Below, piece by piece: positions 45,976 through 60,100 of a stretch of DNA of 64,000 bases (its first letter is position 1; every line of letters begins with the position of its first letter). The notes below the pieces were generated by a model. That model was not told the DNA's origin. It saw only the letters and a list, made by a program, of their open reading frames with translations, and did no database searches. The stretch covers positions 3,054,501 to 3,118,500 of the forward strand of contig JAJKFH010002906.1 in the NCBI GenBank assembly GCA_023333565.1, in the 5' to 3' direction. The translations under genes were made by a program, and so were the position numbers. This stretch comes from Puffinus mauretanicus. Its lineage: Eukaryota > Chordata > Aves > Procellariiformes > Procellariidae.

Positions 45976-48900
45976 GGGTCGAATGGGATAAAGAAACTCC
46001 AATGCTTCTCATTGAAAGGTGTTTAACAGTTAATTGTTTAGTTTGATATAATCTGTAATTTTAGTAATCCATAGCCAGTCTCAGCTATAGGAAAGCAGAG
46101 ATATCCAGTTACAAAATTTTGGTAGGAAAGAAGCCCCATGTTTTTTAATTTTTAGGATAGGTTTTTTTTTTTTCCTTTCTTTCAAAACTGCTGTAACTTC
46201 CATTGATTGTCACTTTAGAGCATCCTGGCAACAGTGTCAGAGAACTTGCAGAGAATATAAAGTCTCAGAAAGTATTCTCTGGAAGAGGAGAGATTCTCCC
46301 CTCTTAAGGAGATCACTTCTGCCAAATAAAAGAAGAAAAAGCCTTGTCAGTTTTTAAGTACTGGTTTTGGAGTTTGTAACAGGAGGCATGAAGTCACTGT
46401 GAATGGTTCATCATGTCAGGATAGTGAATTATTCCAGATATTTGAATGTGTAGCAGTGAGGCTCATAAAGAAAGGACACAGGTGGTGATATCACAGTAGA
46501 ATTATTTAATGTAGTCATATCATTTTTAAAATAAGAATTTGAAGGTATGATCGTTTATCATGTCATTAAGGCATATAATCTCATTGTTTAATTTAGAGTT
46601 AGAGATAGTGTGTTGTCTCTAAACAATGTTGATATTATGCTTTTATTCATTTATATGGGTACTCATGATATCCTTGCTTGGCAAATTGCTATTGTGAGAG
46701 ACTCTGTAGATCAATTTAATTTTTAGTAAAACCTTGCTACAAAAAAAACCTAGCATATGATTAATCCATGGAAGTGTGTAAAAGCTGCAAGAACTCTTCT
46801 TGAGAGACATAAATTACTTCTTTTATCCAAATACATAAACAAACCGGTTTGAATAAAGGAACATTCAGAACAATAGAAAAAAAACCAGTCATTTTTCACT
46901 GAAAAACTGTAAAATTTTATAGCAAACTAACTGACATTTATCTTATCATATTCATATCTGTTCCTAAAATATTTGAGAATCTCAATATGTTTTTGAATTA
47001 GATGCTTATAGGTATGGGGTTGTGTCATGCTGGTTGGAAAACAATAGTTCGCTTGACAAAGCAGTTATACGTTTATAGAAGAATTGGAAGGTATGGTGGC
47101 TAAACATCAGTAAGTAGGCCTGATTTTTCTGAAAGGAAACCTTACACAACATCTCTGTGGTTGTTCAATTGGTTCTTCTAAGATTCTGTAATATTCTGTA
47201 CAGAACACCAAATAGTCTTTCCTTTTCAAAGTTTTATCAAAATATAAAGTTGTTTCTGGCCAATAAAATTATATAATCAAGTGTGCCCTTGGCATCCAGA
47301 AACTAGAGGCAACAGCCTAAGAGATGAAAAAATTTGGAAGCTTTTTCACTTTTTTCAGTTTTATGTTCCAGAAATTGAAAGGGCGCTTGAGTGTATGTTT
47401 TAACAGGATGCTCCTTACTGAGTTGCACGTGGGAGGGATTGTCAGTGAAAGATGTTAACTTATGAATTATTTCTGAGCAAATAATGACACTGCAGCTCCC
47501 TCTGTTCCATGGTTTTTATTTGGACTTTGGTAGACTGTGTCTCCCTTTTGGTCAGTCAAGAGCTGTTGAACCCTGTTTTGAGTTCTGTATGCTCTAAAAA
47601 TGAATTTCTTCTTTAATTCTCTTCATATATGCAATCATCTGTGGAATGTGAAAGTAGAAGTATATAAGAAATGTATGGCACGTTTTGTCTTAGAAAGAAA
47701 CATAAGGCCAACAGATTCGACAGTAGTCAAGGTACTTTCCTTGCCTGTTGAGCCTTGACATCATCTCTGCACAACACCCTTTAGTAAACTTTTTAGTTGA
47801 TGCTTGAGCTGAAAACTTTGCAACAGAGATTGTGTCCTTATGGTTTTTTGCCAGAAATCTAATCTAAAGCTATAAGGTTAATCAAATTAATATTTATAAG
47901 GATGTTACTATGCTTCATACTTTATATAAATATTAATCTATGGGAAACAGTGCATAAGATCTAGTCAGAAGAAAAATTATCATCAATCCCATGCCTATAT
48001 ATGTTCAACCATTGCCAAAATATTCTTTTTATTTTTGTGTCATTATGTTCTTTTTATATGATATTGTTAGGGTATCTGTGTTCTAGTAGTGCCATTTCTG
48101 AAGACTGAATGTCTGTCTGAATAATCTGGAATGGTATTCTTATTTCTAACAAAATCCATATGTTATTCTACATGAGGTTTTTCATTTAATAAACGATATA
48201 TAATTTTATTAAGCGTCTCATTAAACTAATAGATGTTAGGAGCATGTGCCGTAAAAATCCAAAGGTAAACCTTTCAACTGACAGAGGCAGCTTTGTCCTA
48301 ATGACAACTTTCATATATGCATCTGTTAAAAAAACAGTTAGGTTTTGCTCCGCCTCCCCCTATCCCTGCATTTTCCTATTGCCTTGCCTGTTCTGCAGTC
48401 ACTTCACCTCCGTGGCCCGTAGTTATCCTACGGTCAACTGAATGTAGTTCTTTCCCTTTTATCCCTTCAAACAGATGAAATCCTTGTTGATAGCAAAAAG
48501 TATTGTTATTAATCCCAAATTACATGACCTTTGCTCTATACTATTAATTTTTATTAGTATGGTTTCCGATATTAAATACTTTATTGAGGTCTGTATCGGT
48601 CGTTTCTCCCTCACTTCATTTATCTACTACTCATTTAATATCGTCTACGAAGAACATCTAGGTAGTATGTTAGCCTGGCTATCACAACTTTTATGAGCTC
48701 ACAGCGTTTTTTTATCTTTTTTTCTGTTTACTTTTAAGTCTTAACTCATTATTTCCTTCAAATTAGTTCTAAATCATTACATAATAATATGTGCCCAAAT
48801 CATATTTTTCTTTTCACAACTGCAGTGGTACTATGTGGACTGAAAATAACAAATACACTCAGCTGAAAGACTTAGAATTACCTTAGATATCATATCATCT

Positions 48901-51900
48901 TCCTGATTGGGATTATCATGGCCCCCAGCCTGAATGCATTGAATATCTAGTGAGATTTTTTTGCACCCTACTTATGGTAATTTACATTTGTAGACCTTGA
49001 TTTCTGTAAGTTAGCTTGCCTCTTCTAGTATGCTTAATGCCCTCAACTTTACTGAAAACTGGGGCAAAATATTAATTCAGGTTTTGGGGCCATATCTAGA
49101 TTATATTTAATCTCTTTCTTTGATCTATTTTTAATTATCTGGATAAGAAACTTTTCAGTATTTGTTTTAATATCCTTTGCAAGATCTAATTTATCTTGGC
49201 TTTTGCAGTTCTCACTTCTTCTCTAAACATACTGACCTGTAACACATAACTCTCACTACTGATTAAACCCTTTTTCCTTTTCTTGCAGCCTTACTGTTTT
49301 TCTCACTTTTGAAGACACTTTTTCATCCACTTAGATCTGACGCCTTTTTCTCCAAGTTTCCTCTACTTTGCTTGTAATGAAAATTGAAGAAAATTCCTGT
49401 ACTTTTGACTTAGTCAGATTCTAAGTTTCTGCCACATTCAATTCAATTCCTGCAAGTTTTCTCTTTTGAATTTAAAACCTTAATTACAGAGGTGCTTTTA
49501 TTTGGTTCCCCTTCATTTCAGCTGAGTCGCTCACAACCACTTGATCCAAAGTTACACCACTTACAACCACTTGATAAAGAGTTTTTGATATTAGTACCTC
49601 ATATGAGGCTCTGCTATCATAGAATTCCTACTAGGAAATACGATTCGTACAAATTCACATGAATTTATCAGAAATAGACAGTCAGCCCTTGTACATATAA
49701 TGATAAGTTCGACCAGCTGCATTTCTACCCTTGATCCAAGACTGATCCTATTCTATTTCCTGTTTGTAGGAATGACCTGGGGGAAAAAAAATCAAACAAC
49801 CAAGAAAACCCCCAAACAAATCCAAAACACCCACACCACTACCACCCCCCGCCCCGACAACAAAAAAGCCCAGGAAATAATCACTGGTAAAGTTTGGAGA
49901 TGATACAGTAACTGAAGGAAAACAGCCACATAATAGTGAAGAGAATGGATTACTGCCACTACATTACCTGAGCTGCCCAGGCAGACTGGCACTAGCAAAT
50001 AACATGTATTTTATTATGGTCCAAATTAATATTTAGAAGAAAATAATGTAATTACAAAAACAAAGAAAATGTCCATGACAGAAAAGACTAAATTATTTAG
50101 TATCTAGGACCGGATCTTAGCCTGAGTCCTCTATGTCAAACCTGACAGAAGTGAAAGATCATTCTGAGTGTTGCTCTAACCCAACGCTAATTATTCCATA
50201 AAAAAGAGGAATAGCTTCAACATGAGAGAGTGAGAGACCTTATCTCATGAAAGAGTAAAAATATATGCAGGAGATGGATTTACAAGACATATCTTTCATG
50301 TGTCATGAAAGTTCAAAAAATTAACCCATTATTAAAAAGACAGTTATTTCCTCCTTCACCGGCTGAATTTTCCGAGGTGAGATGTGTTTGGAAAGGTAAC
50401 CACAGGAGACACAGTCAGGCTGTCAGTTACCCTGCTTAAACGTACAGTTTGTACTGAAGAAGTTTGTGAAAGCTGTTCTCAGAAAGAGGTGGAAGGGACA
50501 GTCCCTGCTTACTAACACTGGTAGCACAGCCATTATCCCAGTAAAACTCTGTGGGACGTAGATTTTCAAATTGGAAAAAAATGTGGAAAAGAAATGGAAA
50601 AAAATGGAAAAGAAATACATTCATTTTCTGTTTAATTTCTTAATTGGACTTCTACTATCATGAGAGATTCTTATTGCTAATTATGTAGTCTATTGCATTG
50701 CTGAGAATGGTGTTTTTTGCATGGCTTGAAAAGGTTGACTCTCTTCTTAAGATGGGAAGATGGTGAGCTACATGCGCTATACATTTTACATTTGAAACTG
50801 GAAAATTACCGTGCTGGAATTTGCATGGGATGTCTTGGTCTCTAGCTTACTCATACATAAAATCTCTTAGTACTTAATCAAATATGTAAATAACAAGTCA
50901 AGCAAAAAGTCTCTTGCCAGGCTCCTATTATTTGGTACCAGATGCATGTGAGACTCTTGTCCCCATCTGCCTGTTTCATCTTAGATATGAAAACATCATA
51001 TTAATTGTGACTATCGTATTAATTACATCTGATTGTTTAGGACATGAGTTACTGAATGTATCTCTCAGTGCAGGTGGCACAGTTTCCAATGTGATGAACT
51101 ACAGCAATCATGGAAAACTAGACAATTTATTTATAATTTACACTGAAAGAGTGAAATTTAGTTTTTAGGGAAAATATGTAGATCTTTCAATCATTAAGGA
51201 AATTACAGTCACTTTTGTTGTAGTAATTTCTCTTTTTAAAAAAAAGTTTCTTAAGGAAGAAAAATGACTTGACTGTAATTGATTTCTACTATATTTTATT
51301 CTTTTATGCTACACCTGTCATCTTATCTGCATGTCTCTCAGATTTAAGACTACAGAAATGACTGTAGCTGAAGGTGATGTTTGTGAAGTGCTATGGATTG
51401 TATTGAAATCTTTTGAACTCATTTAGACTATGACATTCTATGGCAGATTAATTAAAATAATTCACAGTTACTTCAGCCTGGGATGGAGAGGGGGAAACAA
51501 GTCTCAGATGTGAAATGCGCTCATCAGACTCACTCACTGCTTGATTACTCTTGTGTCCATCACATTTGTTCTGCAGTGAGTTGTCAATATTTCGGTCACA
51601 AAAAAAATGGCAGATGAACACTCCTGTGGTAAAAAGGTAAGTCTTTTCCCACTGGCGATACAAATATGCTTTCTGTGTGTCTCCAGAAGCAACGTGAACA
51701 ATGGAAAACACTTCCCTGTTTCAAACACTCTATCAAAAGCTCTGCGCGATTCACCCCTGTGACCTATCTGAGCCTCTGTTCAGCGGGGAAGCCAAAAGCT
51801 TGAGACTGACTCTCTTGGCCCCACACTCTCGCGGCATGCTGCTTCAGCCCATCTACAAGCCTGACCATAAACTGCTTGAGGTGATGACAGCCTTTTATTT

Positions 51901-53965
51901 CTCTGGGTATTTAAAATTCACTGCAGGAGGCAAGAAGTCGTCCAGCTGTCTTACTTCATTTTATTGTGTCCTTCACAAAATGCCCAAATTAAAGAGTTTT
52001 TCCCACTTACCAACATTTAGCAATCTTTTTAGCTTAGCCTGCCAACAGTTTTGATTTTTTTAGGGAGGGGCATTCTGTTGTGAACAATGAAGAATAAAAA
52101 ACTCAGCTAATAAAAGATGTTAGGAAAGAAAGGTTTTCTATGTGCTTAATGGTGTCATATGACTCAGCTGGGACGTCAGTTGATCTTTGTATTCATTTTC
52201 TCATTTTCCAGCTAAAATTCAGCTAGGACTGGGACATGTTGTTACTGTGTTTTCCCTCAGTGCCTCCTGCTGTTCTTCCAGGGATCTGTGACGACACATG
52301 TCTTTATCTGTTCGTTCCCGGTTTACTCTGTCATGTTGCCAGAATTAAAATGTGTGTTATGTGCATTTCAGACCCTTGAACATGATAATGACCTTCAGGT
52401 CTAAGAAGGGTCAGATGACAGAACTGAGATGTGATGCCTTATATATGCAGTCGTTGTTTCATGGGAATATTTGGGAAAGTTTCTTTGGGGGAAAAAAAGA
52501 ATAAAAAAATGATTGTTTTACAAACACAAATAAGTTGTCTGAGCATGCCAAGCTTGTGAGCCTAGGATATGTCTAATTGAACTCAGCAGAGAGAGACGCA
52601 TGCTGTGGGATCTGTCTGCCTTGTGTGGTAGCTTGTGCAATTTCCATGAAGTAGTAAGCCCAAGAGCTGAATTTGGTACTGAGGCTACAGTGAACCTCAC
52701 AGCTCCTTGCAAAAGTATTTTCTCTGCTTTACATTCTGATTCTAATTCTTTTAGTAAGACTAATTCATGTTTTACATATCCATAGTACTGTTAAAATGTG
52801 AATCATTCTAAGCAACTCTATGACAGCCTGGCTATGGAGTCTGAAAAAGGGGTGGGAGGGAAGAGACTAGTAAAAAAAGATCATAGAAAAACACTGTGCT
52901 AGAAATTGTAGTATAATTCAGCTGTTTCCAGATATTTGCTAAAGATGGGAGCCCACATTTATGTTTTGAGAAAAAGAAGCTAATAGGGCTTTTCTATTCT
53001 GGCACAGAGTACTCCAAAGTCCTTCAAAAGCTTTATAGCCTTTTCTAATTTTTCACTGGCATTTTACTTTGCTTTGCAATTTTAAAATTAAGATGAAATA
53101 GGAAAAAAAAATCCTGTTTCATACTGTGACAGCACCTGAAGTTTGTAGTCAAAATCATGGCTCTATTGGCTAAATGCAGTACAAATATATAACCAGACTT
53201 ACTGTGCATCACAAAAAGGTGGTGATCTCATTTCTCACACTGAACCCTAAGTGAATACAGCAGATGTAGGGACACATATTGGTCACACTAATAAATTAGG
53301 TGTTCATGCCTCTTGGCACTAATATGTTGTCGTGTGATCTAAGTGGAAAAACCCATGTTTGGTATATATGGGGTCTTCCCATGAGGAGGAGAAGGTCCTG
53401 ATAGAGACAGGTATTTATTTCTTGCCACCCTGCTTATTTACCAAAAAAAAGTCCTCTTTCAATAAGCACAATCAGGCTCCAACAACAGGCAATTTCTTTG
53501 CCCAGTTGCTTCTAAATCTTTCCCTGCTCAATACTCTCCCCCCAAACTTAACGCTTACCACAGAATTGCCGAGATACTTGACGTGGTTCCTTCTCCAGGT
53601 ATGTGTAATAGAAGTATGGTGTGATGAGGACTTCTGCCTTTGGTGTCTGTTAGCTGTGGCGTTTTGTAAGAACTGTTGTTCTGCCATTTAACTCCAGAAT
53701 GGACTTACCTGCTCCTTACCTCTATCCCCAGTGACACAAAGCTGTTTGTTCAAGCTGTGTAATTAGCTAAGCTGTGTTATTAGGTGAACGTATTAGTGAA
53801 GCTATATATTGCTTACCCTAAGTGTGGAAACATTTTAGAGCTCCAACTCTTAAATTTTTTTAAGCTTCAAAATGACCTTTTTCTTCTTAATCACATTATG
53901 GATATTTTACACACTGTGATATTTTTGTCCCAGAGTGTGACTGGATTGCTTTTTTAGGCCCTGAT

Positions 53966-54035
53966 TCAGCAAAGCACTGATGTATTTTCTGCTTTAAAAA
54001 TCAGCAAAGCACTAATGTATTTCCTGCTTTAAAAA
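53966..54035 (+). repeat. 35-bp tandem duplication
   Basis: TCAGCAAAGCACTGATGTAT... at 53966-54000 is repeated at 54001-54035 with two differences (G/A and T/C). Both units end in CTGCTTTAAAAA. Confidence 0.85.
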
Positions 54036-55025
54036 AAGATTAAAGGTCTTAAAGTAATCCTTGGAAATTCTGCCCCAGTTTATTGAGAATTTTATTTAAA
54101 AATTCAGAGACACTGTTATTCTTCAGACTATATCATATCTTAAACACATCTAATGAAGGAATATAAAGCTTTTCTTCTCACTCACTTTCTTTTGTTTTCT
54201 ATGGGAAGGTTCATAAGGCTGTGATGGCTTATTTATTTGAATTATATTTTTTATTTGTAAAAGACGGTAAGACCCTTACGTCACAAGCCATGTTCTCCTG
54301 TAAGTTCAATACACAAAAACACACGGGTGATGTTGAAGAAATAATTAATACTACTTGCTTGTCCCTGTTAATTACATTATTTCTCTGAAGAACAAAATTA
54401 AGATACTGGAAATACAAATCTTAAAAAGGAATATAATTGTCTCATGCTTTTGCAGACACTGTAGCTTTTGAGAAATGTGTTTTCCCAAGGTGTCAGTCAC
54501 TGGAGAAGTTTTGTTCTGTAAAACAGGTGTCCTATAGAATTGATGCCACCCTTGATCACAGTGCTCCTTATTAAAAAGTACATAACAGTATTTCATAAAG
54601 CAAATTAAAGACTAAATTGTGGTATCATGAGTTTTAACAGTGGCACAATAAAGGGGTTGCCAAATCAGCTGTATGACTCCCTGCAGAAAAGATTCCACTT
54701 CAGGGAAATATTTAATTGATGTGCACCTGGCATTGCAAGTGCAAGAAATGCATGTGGACAGAAGTAAGCTTGGAGGGATTGTCCTTTGCTGTTCCCAAAA
54801 TTGGACTTGCTCTTTCTATCAAAGGGCTACTGCAGGCACTGTTTGGATCTGAATAGCTAAACTCCATTTGGATGCTTGTTCTTGCAACCTAGATAGAGCA
54901 GCGTCATGGCCAGACACTGGAAGAGCATCACAAGTGTTACAGCAGCACAACAGGGATCAAAAGCTATATAATAAAGAGTTTTCACGCAGCCAGAGTAGCA
55001 CCCATGACCCAGAAATACAGCTGGA

Positions 55026-55383
55026 TGTGGAGGAATCAATGTCTGAGAGTACAAGCAGTATCATAGTGTTGGTAAAAAAGAAGCCGTGGGAAGATGGGAA
55101 GTGAAAGAAGCCATGGGAAAAAGGGAGGTAAGAGGTGGCAGTTTGTGGTTCTGAGGGAGTGACAAAAGATAAGGAAATTAGCGGAAGAGTGTCGATCACG
55201 AGTTAGAGATGATCTTTGCTTAGGGGATGTACTAGGGGATTCTTTGAAGTGCATACGTGGCATAATGTGAGGTATAAAAGATGCTTGTGCTGTATAATAA
55301 AGGTCTTCATCTTTGTCTTCGTCTTCGTCTTCGTCTTCGTCTTCATTCCCTCTCAGACGGAGTCCGTGCCCTTAATCGTCACA
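55026..55383 (+). mobile_element. Solo LTR of a second ERV type (6-bp target duplication)
   Basis: This 358-bp LTR runs from TGTGGAGGAATC to AATCGTCACA. It is flanked by GCTGGA (55020-55025) and GCTAGA (55384-55389), a 6-bp target duplication with one change. It has TATAAAA at 55273-55279 and AATAAA at 55296-55301, only ~17 bp apart, so the R region is very short. Five GTCTTC hexamers (55315-55344) follow. Short LTRs with 6-bp duplications are typical of alpharetrovirus/ERVK-like elements. It shares nothing with the four longer LTRs. Open frames crossing it are not genes, and no internal viral sequence is present. Confidence 0.8.
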
Positions 55384-55389
55384 GCTAGA

Positions 55390-56614
55390 TAAAATGGACG
55401 AGGCTTCAGTGTCCTTCTTTCAGCCAAAACTCCATACACTTCAGTAGAATTAGTTCACATTTAACACTGCTGTAAATGAGAATCCTCCAGTTCTGTTTAT
55501 TTAACAAATAAATGTATAAAATGATTCAAGTTGCCTTTTATTTTGGATTATATGCTCTGGCATAACAGCAAAGTGAACAGACCTGAGTCTTCTGAAGACA
55601 AAATAAGCACTGAAACAATACTGTCAAGATCCTTTCCTTTGCAAAGCCACAAATGAGACATTTGGGAACGGAAAACTGTTTTGAGGGAACATTAAATCGG
55701 CCAAGAACAAATTGCTGCAGAAAATGACATCCTCTTCTGAACATCCATTAGTTTCTGATAATCAGGAATTCTCGGATGCTTGAACATTCCATTAGTACGA
55801 AGCAGCGAGTTAATTGTAATAATTATCAGCAGTTTTAATTGTTTTGTTATAATGTATTTTGCAGTTTGTTTGACAGTGTGAAATCAATATGCACCTCTAG
55901 GAAAAATATCTAGTATAATAAAATTAGGCTCCATTATGCCTTCCAACCTTAGAATTAAACTTTGTACATAAATATGTATTTCTGTTTGTGTACATAGAAG
56001 AATTATACTGAATGAGTAGAGATGCATAAATACATCGGACTTGTTGTTAAAGGGGAAGATGGTGTCTCTTCTTAAGAATTGTTTCTGTCTTTCAAACCTT
56101 TGATTTTCAGACATGAAATGAGAAAAACACTCCCATCTCTCTCCAACTTTATTGAGTATTCTTTTCGATTACAAAGAAGTACTTTACAGAGATTTTAGTA
56201 ACGATTTCTAGAATATCTTTATTGATGTCACATTAACAAAAATGTGGTGAGGTATATGAATGTTAATTGTAATAATGATTTCCAGATGGGAATCCCAAAG
56301 CCCTTAGAGCTATAAAGAATTAAATGTTGCAACACCCTTGAGAAGGTCCTACTTGCAGTTCAGTACATCTGGTGTAACAAGATCAGAAAATTTTGAAAAA
56401 TAATTACCCAAATTTACATAACAGTCTTCAATATGATGAGAACTAAACCTCAGACATTTGAATTCCTATCCTGCACTTTAACGGTAAAATAACATTGACT
56501 CTTTCATTATACGCTGTGAGGTCATTACCTATAATTCCTCAATCTCTTTCTTTTTTTGCTACAGTCTTTATACTCTTCCCAAATATTGTAGTGGGGAGTC
56601 TGATATTGGAGCAG
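55390..56614. other. Gene-free stretch
   Basis: No gene or repeat family recognised; short frames only. Confidence 0.35.
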
Positions 56615-57150
56615 AATTCAGTCTGGGTTTACGTATTTTGAAGAAGATGTTAAAAAATTGGAAGTGGCGCAGAAAAGAGCTACAAGAATGATTTAAGCAG
56701 TGTGGAGAGATGTACTCCAGTGAGATATTCTGACAGTTTTATCTGTCAAAAGGAAGGTTTGCGGGCAGTTTGATTCAACTGTTTAAATATCCTTTTGTGA
56801 GAACACCCTGTATACTTAAGAGCTTTTTAATCTCATGGAAAAAAAGAAAAAAAAGAACCAATAGCAAGATGCTGCAGTAAGAAAAAATCAAACTGGAAAT
56901 AAACCTTTGTGTCTAACAATTATTTTAATGGATGATTAATTGGTGGAACAAACTACCAAAAGAAGTGAGAAATTCTATATTTCTTTATTTCCTCCAGATA
57001 CTTTTAGAGAAGAATTGTTTTAGTCAAATATAAGTTATTGAGCTCTGTAAAGGCATAAACCGGATGAAGTGTAATGGTCTAAGTTATAATGGTTTGTGAT
57101 ATATGAGATGTCAGACAAAATAATCTAATGATTCCTTCTGGTCTTATGCT
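56615..57150 (+). mobile_element. Ancient CR1/L3-like LINE 3' end
   Basis: A heavily decayed ORF2 C-terminus is still readable: EDVKKLEVAQKRATRMI-like codons at 56645-56690, WWNKLPKEV-like codons near 56940-56970, then the 3' end CTAATGATTCCTTCTGGTCTTA. This order matches the CR1/L3 family shared by amniotes and not the young avian CR1s. Many stops and indels point to great age. Confidence 0.55.
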
Positions 57151-60100
57151 GTGATCCAATTAAAAGAGATTATTACCTACACAATTTCTGTGCAGCCTCC
57201 ACTTTGAAGTCTCTTGACAAGAGATGTGTCTGTCACCGTCTTGGGAGTGTTAAAAACTTCATTACTGTTTGTTCTTTTTGTTTGCCTGTAGAAAAAGACG
57301 GACGGCGCTGAGAGTCCTGGAGAGACTTGAGAGGGGCAGAAGCTGAGCTGGATCCCAGAGGAAGACAGGAAGTCATCCTTCATCCCTCTATGAAGACAGG
57401 AGTTGGGGAAGACAAGAAATTAGTGAGGGGAAATGGGGGTGGGGAGCAGCGAGACCAACCAGAAAAGATTTGTGATCACTAGGAAATAGATGAGATTTTG
57501 GAGCTAATTTCCTACAGTCTAATTTACATGTGAAATCTGAGGTAAGGGTCAGTGTACATTCCAGCAAGGAACAATATGAAAATGTTTTCTGATAACCTGC
57601 CCCAACTCTCTTTAAAAACCACCTTCAGAATACATTTGTTCTATACTTATTCTAAATAAAGATGTTTTTGCTGTTTTTTTGGGTGGGTTTTGTTTTTGTT
57701 TTTTTTTTGTTGGGTTGATTTTTTTGTTTTGTTTTGTTGTTTTGTTTGTTTCATTTTTACTTCCAGTAGGCAAGTCTGTTTCTGTTTATTGTTATATTTT
57801 TTGCAGAGATATAGGGTTGCTTCTGAGCTGGAGGGAATGATACTCCTCTATGCTCCTCTGTGAGGATGTGTTCAGCACACCTTTGCACAGTCACCACAAT
57901 GACTGGGTACTAACAACATCCTTGGTTAAAAGCCTGTGTCACAGTTCAACTTTTAGGGACACAATTTCAAGAAATGAACGTGAATAGTGAATCCTGCCTC
58001 TCACTGCTGCTCTTCTCTTGTGATCTATAAACAAAGAGAACTTTAACCTTTTGTAAACTCAATGATAAGTTATTTGTTGCAGCAGCAATGTGTCAGACCC
58101 TAGCTGATTCAGAAATGACAACTAAGGAGCAAGCAGACTATGCTTCATGTAAAATCCAATTGTAGTGTCGTCATTACAAGGGAGGCTTGAGAGCTCTGTT
58201 GTCTTTTCAGTAGCTGTCATTGCCTCTGTCAAGGGCTTCATCTGTATTCAGAAGATATCCCTTTATTTCCTTATAATGACTAATGATGATTCACATTTTT
58301 TGTTTTCCACTTAGATTCCAACAACGCATGTTTTTATACCTGCTGTCTTAAATCCCTCTATTCACTATTATGGGAAACTTCTAAAGCAAGCAGACTTAGG
58401 TCTTCCACGTACATTCAGCCTTCCAGAGGGTACTCAATAGCTCCTGAGGATTCTTCCTTTTTTTTAATACTGCCCCATGCTGTTTCAGCTATTCTGCCAT
58501 CTTCAACATTGTAATTACTATTGTTATTGCTGTAGCTAGACATCTACTTGGGGAGTGCTCCAGAAAGAAGTGAGCTGCACCTCCTCCCTCCCCTGAGTCC
58601 AGAAGGGCAGATCCTTCTCATCCCTGCTGGTCACAAAGGCAGGAGTCTTCTGGCTATTCTTTAACCCTGACCTCTTGCTTTGCAGTAGATAAAGCTGAAG
58701 CCAAATCACTGAGCTGACAGTATATATAATGTCTTACTTTCTATTACCAAATTTTAAAACCCTGAAACAACTTTTTGAATTTTAGCAATGTTGTTATTTT
58801 TTTTGGAACTTGGCTTTTTTTTCCTTCTTTTTTTCTTTTTTTTTTTTTTTTTTAAACTCTAACTACTGATGGTTATTACAAGTGACTTAACACATTTATT
58901 TTTATAAAGGCAATTGGTACTATCTGCTTTCTCTGCATCTCTCTTCTAGAGAATGAAGTTAGTGCTTACTTTTAACTGTGCTGGCTTTTGCTGAAATTAT
59001 TTAAGACCCTTTCCCCTTTTCTTTTTTAAAGTACTCGGAGGACAGATCTAATGTACTCTCTTTACATTTCTGAAACTAACTTTTTTTATTCTGAGGCTGT
59101 GGCTTTGATTTTATTTCAAGGTGTTGTTGCTTTCCTCTGATAGGGAAAACACATTGGAGAAAATAGCAACAATGCCTACAGAAGGCTGCTCTGAAGAAGG
59201 AAAGTTATGTAAATGACACATCAGTGGTTGTATTCAGAGGCTGGTTAACTCTCGTGACAAGATGCAGACTAATGGGGATGAAGGGAAAAAAGGAGGGTAT
59301 GCTTTGGGGGAAAATGATTTTTGTTCCATTTATTTGTAGGAATGGATTAATTATATATTCCTTCACAATCTAGGTTTTTGCAGGAATAGCCTGTGCTGGC
59401 ACCATGCGATGTCAGAACTGCTGCAGACTTGAAAGGATCTTCAATGCGTTTTATTATATGCTTAACAAGAACAGACAAGTTTCCTCCCCATTCCCAAGAA
59501 AGAGGCTACTACTTCAAAACCTTTCTCTACAAATACACGAGAGCAGGGCGGAACTTCCTTTGGACTAGACCCGATGAACTAGTGTAACTCACTGAGGAGC
59601 AAGAATGAGCACCACAGGAGTATAACAGTCTCACCAGGTTGCAGTATATCCATTTATTTTTAGACTTCTGTGACACAGCTGGAGCTGACAACTCCAGGAA
59701 TAGTAGTTCTGTCCATGAAAAGTAGAGAGCTGTGTTCACAACCCATCCTCTGAAAGACATTAATAATAAAAAATAGAGCAATGTATGAAAGATACTATTT
59801 AAAGGATGTGTTCAGGATGGCCTGTGTACTGGCAGACTGCATGTAGAGAAAAATCTCTGAGACAAATTTCACTAAAAAGGTATAAGGTATTCAGAATGTC
59901 ACATGGGTAATATCCCAAGCCACCATTTCCAAGGGTGGCTTAAATGAGAGAAAAACAAAATGCAGATGTGCCTTTCCAATTTCTTTTTGCTGTATTAAGT
60001 GTCCCTGTGGTATTTTTAAGTGCATTTTCTGTCTATTTTGCACTAAAAATATTAGGTTATCACATCCTTGTGTGTGCTCAAAGATGAACAAATTAGGAGG

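Larger units (their letters stand above)
42669..55019. other. Large gene-free stretch
   Basis: Twelve kilobases without a recognised gene. It holds a possible old interspersed repeat (45836-45975), a 35-bp tandem duplication (53966-54035), several A- or T-rich runs and scattered short frames. An open frame at 51701-52054 lies in a slightly GC-richer patch but has no known match. Confidence 0.35.

Noticed and set aside
51608..51637. ATG-started stretch (MADEHSCGKK) followed by a perfect donor GTAAGT
   Set aside because: No promoter, CpG enrichment or downstream exon seen; ten codons are too few to support a first exon.
51701..52054. 117-codon plus-strand frame
   Set aside because: No recognised domain, no splice or poly(A) context; composition like its surroundings apart from a slight GC rise.
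55026..55104. Frame of 78 codons crossing the left edge of the 55-kb LTR
   Set aside because: It spans the target duplication and LTR boundary and ends within U3, so it is a chance fusion.
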